Positions 1 to 5,074 of a DNA stretch of 6,672 bases are shown one piece after another (within the stretch, counting starts at the first letter, position 1; every line of letters begins with the position of its first letter). The translations under genes were made by a program, and so were the position numbers. Under the pieces are notes generated by a model. The model did not search any database. It was not told the DNA's origin and saw only the letters and a program-made list of their open reading frames with translations. Source of the DNA: Acidobacterium sp. (GTDB lineage: Bacteria; Acidobacteriota; Terriglobia; Terriglobales; Acidobacteriaceae); NCBI GenBank assembly GCA_003152595.1, contig PMAM01000139.1, positions 1 to 6,672 of the forward strand, written 5' to 3'.

Positions 1-2
1 AT

Positions 3-167
3 TTATGAGACTGGTTCTAGCCCTTGTCGCTGCCCGCTCTTTTTGCGGCGTATAGGCTTGCGGGCTTGCTTCTTCGGGTTCGCCACTTTGGGGGCCTGAA
101 AGACAGCCCGCGCCAGCCGCTCGAAATTCTCCCCGGCCTTTGGTCCTTCGTGGTATTCGTGTTTCAT
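3..167 (-). CDS. Small basic conserved hypothetical protein (54 aa)
   Basis: This 54-residue ORF runs from an ATG at 167 to a TAA at 5-3. The N-terminal part (MKHEYHEGPKAGENFERLAR) is a mixed acidic segment followed by the amphipathic stretch ERLARAVFQAP. The second half (about residues 27-47) is strongly basic, with many Lys and Arg and several Pro, like a flexible nucleic-acid-contacting tail. The start resembles short hypothetical proteins of the MKHEYHEGP type that I recall from Acidobacteriota; no function is known to me. An AGAGAGG stretch lies about 13 bases upstream of the ATG, a loosely spaced ribosome binding site. It is divergent from the membrane protein gene at 208 with only 40 bases between the starts, so the two promoters must overlap. 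The recognisable N-terminus makes a chance ORF unlikely. There is no signal peptide, membrane segment or cysteine. Confidence 0.68.
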   Translation of the reverse strand: MKHEYHEGPKAGENFERLARAVFQAPKVANPKKQARKPIRRKKSGQRQGLEPVS

Positions 168-207
168 CTGTTCTGATTATCCTCTCTCGGAAAGTTGATG
201 CAAGGCC

Positions 208-1257
208 ATGCTCCCTCGCCAGTTCAAAGCATTGGTTCAGATGTTGCGCGACGAATTGAGTGCGCTTCGACAGGTGGGCAGTGAGCAAGTAAGCGCCATA
301 CGCGATGGTAAAAAAACAGCCCACGAGGACAGGGGAAAAATAGAACGGGCCGTCGCCGCAGTGCAGACGCCAGAAGGCGACCGCGCTCACGAACGAACCT
401 ACCGCGAGAAACATTACCACGTACAGGTGGTCCTTACGGTTGTCACTGGATTGGCGTTTCTGGCCGCAGCCGTCTACGCTGGCCTCGCACGGCGTCAACT
501 CAAAGTCATGCAGAACACCTATAGCGAGATTCAAAAGCAGACCAGGGCCGCTGAATTGGCGGCCTATGTTTCGTGCAAAAATGCTGAGATTGCGCGCGAC
601 ATCTTCATCCAGACGTATAACGGAGGGGCTGACACTCGCGCCACCGCGCGAGGATCGATTCAGCAGGCATTGGCCATCACAGAGTCTGTTGCTGCGGCGA
701 TAGACCCTGAAATCTCCACGCCCGTCGTCAACTCGCAGGGTACGTACCAGATTCCGATAAAGTTGAATAACGGTGGAGGTTCTGACGCCAGAAATATATT
801 CGTCAAAGTTCGAGCCGCATATCTCTCCATAGGAGAAGAGCCCCCCTTCTCTTATGAGAAGTTCACAACCATCACAGACGCTGTGCTGAAAAAAGGGAGT
901 AGTAGTCCCCGGTCCGGATGGATGGGCATACCCGTGCTTGATGAAAAGGGTTTGCCTCTCGCCAACTCTGAGATTGTTCGTAGCCTTTTCGCGGCCAACA
1001 AAGGACAGGTGCTCATGTACGGGCACATAAGCTACTTGGACGTGTTCGGGTTTCATCGCTGGCGTAACTTCTGTAGCCAGATTCGAGGGGCGAATTCCAG
1101 TAAAGATGACGTTGTTGGCCCACACGGTCCTCCACGCAAATGTATTCAGTACAATCAGGAGGAAAGTTTTAGAAGCATTCCGGGTGAGACGATCATTCCG
1201 CCGCCGTTGCCTCTCTCCATCCCGTCTGAAATGGTCTGCCGAAAACCTTCGGACTGA
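208..1257 (+). CDS. Single-pass membrane protein of unknown function (349 aa)
   Basis: I do not recognise a named family. Residues 1-70 are charged and probably helical. Residues 72-93 form one clear hydrophobic segment (VQVVLTVVTGLAFLAAAVYAG), followed by ARRQLK and a helical stretch to about residue 130 (MQNTYSEIQKQTRAAELAAY). The long C-terminal part is mixed alpha/beta, with VVNSQGTYQIPIKLNNGG and GHISYLDVFGFHRWRNFC as likely strand regions; the latter, and the late Cys-Ile-Gln-Tyr-Asn, look like the conserved core of single-TM hypothetical proteins common in soil bacteria. By the positive-inside rule the topology is ambiguous, because both flanks are basic. The ATG at 208 is supported by AAGG four bases upstream. 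It is divergent from the small basic gene and convergent with the phage-like cluster. I infer a cell-envelope protein with a large soluble domain, and I do not propose a function. Confidence 0.75.
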   Translation: MLPRQFKALVQMLRDELSALRQVGSEQVSAIRDGKKTAHEDRGKIERAVAAVQTPEGDRAHERTYREKHYHVQVVLTVVTGLAFLAAAVYAGLARRQLKVMQNTYSEIQKQTRAAELAAYVSCKNAEIARDIFIQTYNGGADTRATARGSIQQALAITESVAAAIDPEISTPVVNSQGTYQIPIKLNNGGGSDARNIFVKVRAAYLSIGEEPPFSYEKFTTITDAVLKKGSSSPRSGWMGIPVLDEKGLPLANSEIVRSLFAANKGQVLMYGHISYLDVFGFHRWRNFCSQIRGANSSKDDVVGPHGPPRKCIQYNQEESFRSIPGETIIPPPLPLSIPSEMVCRKPSD

Positions 1258-1297
1258 CTGCCGCTCACTTCCATGCACCTGTTACCAGCACTTATCT

Positions 1298-1323
1298 GTT
1301 GACATGTGCGTCAACCGTTTTGT
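1298..1323 (+). terminator. Weak terminator-like hairpin between convergent genes
   Basis: GTTGAC (1298-1303) and GTCAAC (1310-1315) form a perfect 6-bp stem with a 6-base loop, followed on the plus strand by CGTTTTGTTG. It lies 41 bases after the stop of the 349-residue membrane protein gene and overlaps the stop codon of the minus-strand gene at 1311. The stem is short and the T run has only four bases, so this is a tentative call. The same sequence contains TTGACA, but no -10 box follows at a usual distance. Confidence 0.25.
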
Positions 1324-1475
1324 TGCCGAGGGATACTCCCTGCTGGCACGGCTGTTGTTCGTTCTGTGCGTGAACAGGAACTCCGCGCGACACCATCCAG
1401 ATACACAGCAGCAAACATCAGAAAAAAGATGGTTTTCAACGAACGATTGAACATTTGTTCTTTGATTGGATGCAT
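1311..1475 (-). CDS. Small protein with one hydrophobic segment (54 aa)
   Basis: The ORF starts at an ATG at 1475-1473 and stops at TGA 1313-1311. It encodes a short basic N-terminus (residues 1-14, with Lys and Arg), a hydrophobic stretch at about 15-26 (TIFFLMFAAVYL), then a polar, Ser/Arg/Thr-rich tail. This could be a signal peptide of a tiny secreted protein or a one-pass membrane peptide; a cysteine at position 34 does not form a convincing lipobox. The main support is its ribosome binding site: AAGAGG seven bases before the ATG, overlapping the TAA of the upstream 133-residue gene, with only 11 bases between the two genes. This is the spacing expected for the last gene of a compact phage-like operon. 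Length and position allow a holin- or spanin-like role, but no sequence motif shows it. No homologous family is recognised. Confidence 0.5.
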   Translation of the reverse strand: MHPIKEQMFNRSLKTIFFLMFAAVYLDGVARSSCSRTERTTAVPAGSIPRQQNG

Positions 1476-1486
1476 GGCTTGACCTC

Positions 1487-1888
1487 TTAATGCGCGGGGT
1501 TTGTAGCGGCGACTGGGCTGACAAGTGCAGGAATGGGTGCAGGGGCAGCCGTGGGGGCCGCCATGGAGGCCGTGGGGGCCATCGTGGGGACAGGTGCAGA
1601 GGCAATTGCGGCTACTTTCAGGGCTGCTGCCTTCATAGCCGAAGCCTTTTTCGCCAGACCCGCTGCCTTGAGTGCGGAAAGATCGCTGCCCGTGGTCGCG
1701 GCGTAGCTCTCCAGCACAGTTTCATTGGCGGACTGCTGCGCTAGGGTTGCTGCAATTGATTGCAGTCGGTTGGCGCTGTCTCCGACACGGATGTACAGGT
1801 GGAACTCCGTTCCGTAGTCGTCCATCACCGACACTTTTTCCATGCCGAGGGCTGGGATGATCTGGCTAGAGGTTGTACTTGCTGGCAT
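1487..1888 (-). CDS. Ala/Pro-rich hypothetical protein of phage-like cluster (133 aa)
   Basis: Residues 1-60 form an ordinary folded-looking domain with a beta-rich segment (EKVSVMDDYGTEFHLYIRVG) and a helix (ANRLQSIAATLAQQ). From about residue 75 the protein becomes an Ala/Lys and then Ala/Pro/Thr low-complexity tail, with repeated APT and AAP units that explain the GC-rich 11-bp repeats around 1549-1580. The ATG at 1888 is set by AAGGAG seven bases upstream, which overlaps the TAA of the preceding tail-like gene (about 11 bases apart), so the genes are translationally coupled. Such a layout, a short protein with a disordered tail directly after a Gly-rich structural protein, is common at the end of phage structural operons. 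I do not recognise the family. A 17-bp palindromic motif in this gene (1750-1766, encoding LQSIA) is repeated upstream of the cluster. Confidence 0.72.
   Translation of the reverse strand: MPASTTSSQIIPALGMEKVSVMDDYGTEFHLYIRVGDSANRLQSIAATLAQQSANETVLESYAATTGSDLSALKAAGLAKKASAMKAAALKVAAIASAPVPTMAPTASMAAPTAAPAPIPALVSPVAATNPAH
1750..1766. repeat. Palindromic 17-bp motif, copy 1 (inside the 133-aa gene)
   Basis: CTGCAATTGATTGCAGT, in which CTGCAAT and ATTGCAG are perfect 7-bp inverted half sites around a 2-bp centre. An identical 17-bp copy is at 2738-2754 and an incomplete one at 2779-2794. Here it is read on the minus strand as codons for LQSIA. Confidence 0.7.
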
Positions 1889-1899
1889 AACGTATCTCC

Positions 1900-2649
1900 T
1901 TAGAGGGTTTCAACCGGTTTGCCGCCTGTTCCGCCGCCTGTTCCGCCGCCGCCTGACGTGCCGCCTGCGGTGGAGGTGGCCGTCGTGAGGGAACCCACAA
2001 AAATAAGACCATCCGGAAGGGTCGGGTCAAACGCGGTAACTGCGGAGTAGACACCAGCCACTGGATCGAGCATGACCGCGTAGACCGTGCCGCCAGTAAG
2101 TCCGGTGATCGAGAATGCAGGGTAGGTCGTGCTGTTTGCTCCGAGGAGGAATTGCCAGCCTGTCCCTGTACCGCCCGGACCATAGCCGCTTACCATTGCG
2201 GTGGCTCCGGCCCAGGTAGAGGCGAGCGTGCAGTTGTTCCCGGAGTTCGCTGAGACGTTCGGGAGGATGGCGGCTGAAGGAAGGGTGGCCATGATGGATA
2301 CCATGTCCTGCCCCGAAGTGACCCATGCGGAGGTCGCACCGTTGGGGCGCACGGACCTTATTTGGACAGTCACGAATTGAAAATCAATGATCGAGATACC
2401 GGCGATGTAAGTGGCAACGCTCATCCCGGACACGGTGCCGCCGTCGAGCCAGGGAGTAGACCAGGTGCCATCGGTGTTCTCGGTCAGGGTCGGGCCGATC
2501 CAGCCAACAGGTTCCGTCGTCCCCGTGGTCGAGAACATGTATTCAATTTGGATCGATCCGTTGTAAACAACTTGGGTATCCTGTGGCTCGGTCCACGAAA
2601 CGAGCATACGTTGCACGGCAGAGCCATGACGATGGAGGGCGTGGCCCAA
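1900..2649 (-). CDS. Phage tail-like / fibronectin-like Gly-Ser-Thr-rich protein, 5' damaged
   Basis: This frame gives 249 residues if the TTG at 2649 is used, but neither that TTG nor the ATG at 2607 has a ribosome binding site, and the first 14 residues (basic, His-rich) do not look like protein. From SWTEPQDTQVVYNGSIQIEY onward the sequence is typical of beta-sandwich repeats: alternating hydrophobic strands, aromatic positions, and Asn/Gly/Thr turns (FQFVTVQIRSVRPNGATSAW; YPAFSITGLTGGTVYAVM). This resembles the fibronectin-like repeats of phage tail-tip or fibre proteins, and the C-terminal Gly-rich run (GGTSGGGGTGGGTGG) is also common in them. It is the first gene of a three-gene minus-strand operon. 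Reading one frame over just upstream (to about 2706) gives plausible protein that would join near 2607, so I read this as the 3' part of a frameshifted, 5'-truncated gene. The phage-tail assignment is inference from composition and fold pattern, not from a diagnostic motif. Confidence 0.6.
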   Translation of the reverse strand: MGHALHRHGSAVQRMLVSWTEPQDTQVVYNGSIQIEYMFSTTGTTEPVGWIGPTLTENTDGTWSTPWLDGGTVSGMSVATYIAGISIIDFQFVTVQIRSVRPNGATSAWVTSGQDMVSIMATLPSAAILPNVSANSGNNCTLASTWAGATAMVSGYGPGGTGTGWQFLLGANSTTYPAFSITGLTGGTVYAVMLDPVAGVYSAVTAFDPTLPDGLIFVGSLTTATSTAGGTSGGGGTGGGTGGKPVETL

Positions 2650-2706
2650 ATGCTTGCGTAATCCGGAAAGTCGGTGGGCTGCCAGTCGCCCGAGACTCGG
2701 GGGTCA
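2608..2706 (-). pseudogene. Out-of-frame 5' remnant of the tail-like gene
   Basis: On the minus strand, the frame one base off from the tail-like ORF is open from about 2706 to 2608 and reads VSGDWQPTDFPDYASIW and then ATPSIVMALPCNV. After that it turns into nonsense, exactly where the SWTEPQD frame becomes sensible. Third codon positions are mostly G or C from about 2706 down to 2608 but mostly A or T upstream, suggesting that real coding sequence begins near 2706 and that the original 5' end is missing. No start codon with a ribosome binding site was found. I infer one deletion or rearrangement end near 2706 and one small indel near 2607; the alternative is that the similarity to coding sequence is accidental. 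Confidence 0.4.
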
Positions 2707-2737
2707 TTTTGTGCCCGTATAGTATCCGGCGCTTGTT

Positions 2738-2794
2738 CTGCAATTGATTGCAGTGGAGCTGAAGGGTTACCACAGTGACTGCAATCAATTGTCC
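2738..2794. promoter_or_regulatory. Paired palindromic sites, possible operator or cruciform
   Basis: The exact 17-bp palindromic motif (2738-2754) is followed by a second copy in which the right half site is degenerate (CTGCAAT-CA-ATTGTCC, 2779-2794). Their centres are about 41 bp apart, close to four helical turns. Because the copies are themselves palindromic, the segment can also be seen as a 14-bp perfect inverted repeat (2741-2754 with 2778-2791) around a 23-base loop containing a further GTGG/CCAC pair. It lies between the minus-strand phage-like cluster and the plus-strand gene at 2861, the place expected for a shared operator. The binding protein is unknown. Confidence 0.5.
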
Positions 2795-2849
2795 GAAGGG
2801 TGTATTTCCAAACGCAGCGTGAGGGCTAATAATCAGTGCAGTTTTACCC

Positions 2850-2855
2850 AAGGAG
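2850..2855 (+). promoter_or_regulatory. Ribosome binding site deciding the start at 2861
   Basis: AAGGAG ends five bases before the ATG at 2861. The frame stays open upstream to at least 2744, but the upstream residues look unlike protein, so this site fixes the true start. Confidence 0.75.
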
Positions 2856-2860
2856 TGGGG

Positions 2861-3283
2861 ATGAACAAACAAGAGCGCCAGGAAGCTACGGACAGAACTT
2901 ACGATTCCTGGGCGAATCTTCGCAGCCAGAAGGGGCGCGGATCTCGCGTGTGCCAACGCTGGAGCGTGTTCGAGAACTTTGTAGAGGATATGGGGCTGCG
3001 GACGAGGGACCAGAAGCTGATCATCAGAAACCCCAGGCTTCCATACAGCCCGTCGAACTGTTTCTACGGAACCCACCGAGACGCTCACAATTGTGGTCAC
3101 GCCCGGAACCGGATGATTTGCTGGAAAGGCCGCACGTTGTCTGTAGCAGATTGGGAGCGGGCACTCGGCTGGAAACGAAGCACGCTCGCCACTCGGCTGC
3201 ATCGCGGGTGGAAAATCTCGGAGGCTCTGGCGCGGAGCCTGCCTATAAAAAGGTCAATAACCATAAAAGGAAAAGGTCAATGA
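2861..3283 (+). CDS. Phage-type HNH-like small protein with C-terminal DNA-binding helices (140 aa)
   Basis: The layout matches a widespread family of phage and prophage proteins: a YxxWxxL segment (residues 14-20), a short basic GRG region, VCQRWSVFENFVEDMG (30-45), a central PxNC element (64-67) and a C-terminal WKGRTLSVADWERALG...TLATRLHRGW repeat (88-117). In related proteins the middle reads DRIDN-G-YEP-NCRW and is considered homing-endonuclease (HNH or AP2-like) in character. Here that region is altered (IIRNPRLPYSPSNCFYG), so the usual Asp/Asn positions are lost, and the YGGRGI stretch before VCQRW is shortened. The C-terminal segment is probably a DNA-contacting helix-turn-helix. The protein is somewhat shorter than typical members of about 150-190 residues. 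It has a strong ribosome binding site and stands alone on the plus strand, convergent with the protease gene (9 bases between stops). I infer a DNA-binding, possibly nuclease-inactive selfish element. Confidence 0.72.
   Translation: MNKQERQEATDRTYDSWANLRSQKGRGSRVCQRWSVFENFVEDMGLRTRDQKLIIRNPRLPYSPSNCFYGTHRDAHNCGHARNRMICWKGRTLSVADWERALGWKRSTLATRLHRGWKISEALARSLPIKRSITIKGKGQ
3248..3281 (+). repeat. 11-bp direct repeat AAAAGGTCAAT, period 23
   Basis: AAAAGGTCAAT occurs at 3248-3258 and again at 3271-3281, straddling the end of the HNH-like gene. The second copy overlaps its stop codon and an ATGA junction (ATG at 3280), which opens a 12-codon frame ending at 3318. It could be a short slippage duplication or the remains of a ribosome binding site for a lost downstream gene. 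Confidence 0.5.
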
Positions 3284-3292
3284 AAAAGTCAC

Positions 3293-3895
3293 TTAAAGCA
3301 ACGCAAGAACCTGATTAATGGGTACCACTACTGTGAGGCCTGAATTCTCTCCAGTCGTCGCGTTTCGATAGGCGTCCACGAAGCCAATCACCTTCCCGTC
3401 GGCGTTCCTGTACACTAGTCCACCGCTATCACCGTGGTTGACTCTCATATCGATGAGATAAACAGCCTGTTCATTCTCCTCCAGAAAGTATGGATTTGCT
3501 ACGGTTCCGGTATTCGTGGTTAGGCCCGGAATCCCACTCTCGAATCCCATTACCGCGGGAAATCCGGATACCGATACCGATTCACCCTCGCGAGGAGCAG
3601 CAGTTTGGAAATCTGGTAGCGTTCTCTTTTCCACCACACGCTTGCCATTCAAAATCATTCCTGACTCGCGCGTCAGCAAGTTTGCCTCGCACTTCAGTAT
3701 CGCTATGTCCCGTGCGTGATCCTCTTTGAACAACTCTGCCCTATAAACGTCCTTACTGTCGTAGATGTTGCTTTGGTTACCCGCGTCCCAGCAGTCGTAC
3801 TGCCCCGGATGTAGACAAACAGTTCGTGCATCGTTTTCCGCCATCCATCCCTTTTGTAGTGGCAAGCCTAAGATAAAAAACCGTTCGGCACGCAA
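3293..3895 (-). CDS. Trypsin-like serine protease (chymotrypsin fold), N-terminal half incomplete
   Basis: The C-terminal half is clearly a chymotrypsin-fold protease. The nucleophile motif GDSGG is at residues 155-159 inside RVNHGDSGGLVY, the catalytic Asp is probably D63 in ARDIAILK, and ESVSVSGFPAVMGF (105-118) and GTVANP (130-135) match the usual strands before the serine loop. GKVIGFVDA and VVVPINQVLALL complete the second barrel. The catalytic His is unclear: H29 (TVCLHPGQY) is the only candidate in frame at about the right distance, and it lacks the usual TAxH context. The 200-residue frame starts at a TTG (3895) without a ribosome binding site; an ATG at 3844 (residue 18) with AAAAGGG four bases upstream is the better supported start and would give 183 residues. 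There is no signal peptide, so it would act in the cytoplasm. A preceding 35-codon ORF ends four bases before the TTG and contains an out-of-frame LIAGH, so the true 5' end may be frameshifted. Confidence 0.8.
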   Translation of the reverse strand: MRAERFFILGLPLQKGWMAENDARTVCLHPGQYDCWDAGNQSNIYDSKDVYRAELFKEDHARDIAILKCEANLLTRESGMILNGKRVVEKRTLPDFQTAAPREGESVSVSGFPAVMGFESGIPGLTTNTGTVANPYFLEENEQAVYLIDMRVNHGDSGGLVYRNADGKVIGFVDAYRNATTGENSGLTVVVPINQVLALL

Positions 3896-3899
3896 CGTT

Positions 3900-4007
3900 C
3901 TAGTGACCGGCGATCAGCACCAAAAGATCGACGACAGTCCACTCAATTATCGTGAACTCGCCGCGGCGCGAGCATTCAAGGAAGCCGGACGAAATGATTC
4001 CGCTCAT
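3900..4007 (-). CDS. 35-residue ORF in front of the protease, possible frameshifted protease start
   Basis: ATG at 4007-4005 to TAG at 3902-3900, with an excellent ribosome binding site GAGGAGG (4020-4014) six bases upstream and G/C-rich third codon positions. The peptide begins MSGIISSGFLECSRRGEF and ends TVVDLLVLIAGH. SSGFL followed about 20 residues later by a hydrophobic strand and AGH resembles the start of a chymotrypsin-fold protease (GSGFL...LVTAxHV). The next frame opens at RTLRAERFFIL, so a single indel near 3900 would fuse the two into one protease. Alternatively it is a genuine leader peptide coupled to the protease gene. A competing plus-strand ORF (3994-4101) overlaps it and cannot be excluded. 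Confidence 0.42.
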   Translation of the reverse strand: MSGIISSGFLECSRRGEFTIIEWTVVDLLVLIAGH

Positions 4008-4045
4008 CGAAAACCTCCTCGAAGGACGTTATCCTGAGGTTTTCG
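4008..4045. promoter_or_regulatory. 10-bp perfect inverted repeat that masks a ribosome binding site
   Basis: CGAAAACCTC (4008-4017) and GAGGTTTTCG (4036-4045) are exact inverted copies around an 18-base centre. In minus-strand RNA the second arm is GAGGTTTTCG, which ends directly before the ATG at 4007 and takes up part of its GAGGAGG ribosome binding site. It could act as an operator between the divergent protease and HNH genes or as an RNA hairpin limiting translation of the minus gene. No factor is known. Confidence 0.5.
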
Positions 4046-4064
4046 CCCGTACCAAGAGGCAGGG

Positions 4065-5039
4065 TTGGACGACAGACGGCAATCAGACAGATGTATTCTG
4101 ATTGACGTGCTGAATTGGCGAAGTGCATCGATCATCGGAGCTGTTTGGCTGGCCGTGGCCGTCGTCGCTATCGTCCTGCGAAAATCGAAGAAAGAGGCAC
4201 ACCCTGTTGTGGCCGAAGCCAGCGATAGACCGGCACCAGTTCCACCTTGCATCTTCTGCGATAAGGAATCTGGCAGCGAAGAACACCTATGGCCGGATTG
4301 GGTTCACCGATTCATAAGAGAACGTGGCATCGATCTCGACGGCTTGCGGGTTCAGGAGGGGACAAGTCCCGAGATCATCGATGATGATCTTGAGAAGACG
4401 ATCAATAATGTTTGCCACAATTGCAACAACACATGGATGAGCCGGATCGAGGACAAGAATCGTCCACGGTTCATGCTCATGCTGCAGAATACGCCCTTCA
4501 CCATCGACCCTGGAGGCATGAAAATCCTTACCGAATGGGCGGTGAAGACGGCTATGGTTCAGGACTCAATCAAGCCGCGGATCGGTAATGAGAATTTCTA
4601 CACGCGGAAAGAGCGCGCAGCGATGCGCGAGCGACTTGAAATTCCGGCACGAACTAGAGTCTGGATCGGGGCGATGGACGGGTTTCATTTGGGAAGTCAC
4701 GGAACCGATTTCACCATCGAGGCGAACAAGACTGATTGTGGCAAGGTGCGAATCGGCACAGGCTGCGCGAACACGATTTACATGGGATTTTTTGTCACCC
4801 AGGTTGTCACGGAGCATATTTATCCTGAATACCAATCTCTCGGCATTCCCGAGATTCAACCGCCAGTGGGGATCAGCGATTCGCGGCTAATCCAGATTTA
4901 CCCGAAAGTACTGAAAAAGGCTGAGTGGCCACCGGCTGCGTTCACCAATGGTGGACCCAACGGAATCGGCTATCTGCTGTACCGTTGGCGCCAAGGTGAA
5001 AAGGTTTCGATGGTCACGAAAGACGGCATCGAAAGGTGA
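4065..5039 (+). CDS. Membrane-anchored HNH-type zinc-finger protein, putative nuclease (324 aa)
   Basis: Residues 62-79 read CIFCDKESGSEEHLWPDW and residues 117-125 read CHNCNNTWM. The pair C62-x2-C65 / C117-x2-C120 with EH and W-P-x-W between them is the pattern of a HNH-related family of bacterial proteins (typically CxxCG...EHxxPxW...CxxCNxxWM); I infer a zinc-bound beta-beta-alpha-metal fold with H74 as the candidate catalytic base. The rest, to residue 324, lacks a domain I recognise (conserved-looking ILTEWAVKTAMV at about 154-165, probably helical). Unusually, residues 21-39 are a clear membrane segment (ASIIGAVWLAVAVVAIVLR) followed by RKSKK, so the nuclease-like part would sit at the membrane. 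The TTG at 4065 has AGAGG five bases upstream; the GTG at 4107 (MLNWRSAS) is an alternative start without such a site. The broken McrA-head gene follows 35 bases downstream, suggesting one operon with a defence role. Confidence 0.68.
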   Translation: MDDRRQSDRCILIDVLNWRSASIIGAVWLAVAVVAIVLRKSKKEAHPVVAEASDRPAPVPPCIFCDKESGSEEHLWPDWVHRFIRERGIDLDGLRVQEGTSPEIIDDDLEKTINNVCHNCNNTWMSRIEDKNRPRFMLMLQNTPFTIDPGGMKILTEWAVKTAMVQDSIKPRIGNENFYTRKERAAMRERLEIPARTRVWIGAMDGFHLGSHGTDFTIEANKTDCGKVRIGTGCANTIYMGFFVTQVVTEHIYPEYQSLGIPEIQPPVGISDSRLIQIYPKVLKKAEWPPAAFTNGGPNGIGYLLYRWRQGEKVSMVTKDGIER

Positions 5040-5074
5040 TCGGGCCGAGCAGCTCTTATTGAGGAAAACGTTTA

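Noticed and set aside
1299..1327. TTGACA as a promoter -35 box
   Set aside because: No -10-like sequence at 16-18 bases and the position is between convergent gene ends; it is better explained as one arm of a small hairpin.
1549..1580. Direct repeat CCGTGGGGGCC (two copies, period 21)
   Set aside because: It is explained by the Ala/Pro/Thr-rich tail of the 133-residue protein (repeated APT/AAP codons), not an independent element.
2718..2723. TATAGT as a -10 box for the gene at 2861
   Set aside because: No -35 element at a proper distance; too far upstream to be assigned with confidence.
2543..3202. 219-residue minus-strand open frame
   Set aside because: It lies antisense to the HNH-like gene, has no ribosome binding site, and its composition (runs of Pro, Ala, His without fold pattern) fits a shadow frame.
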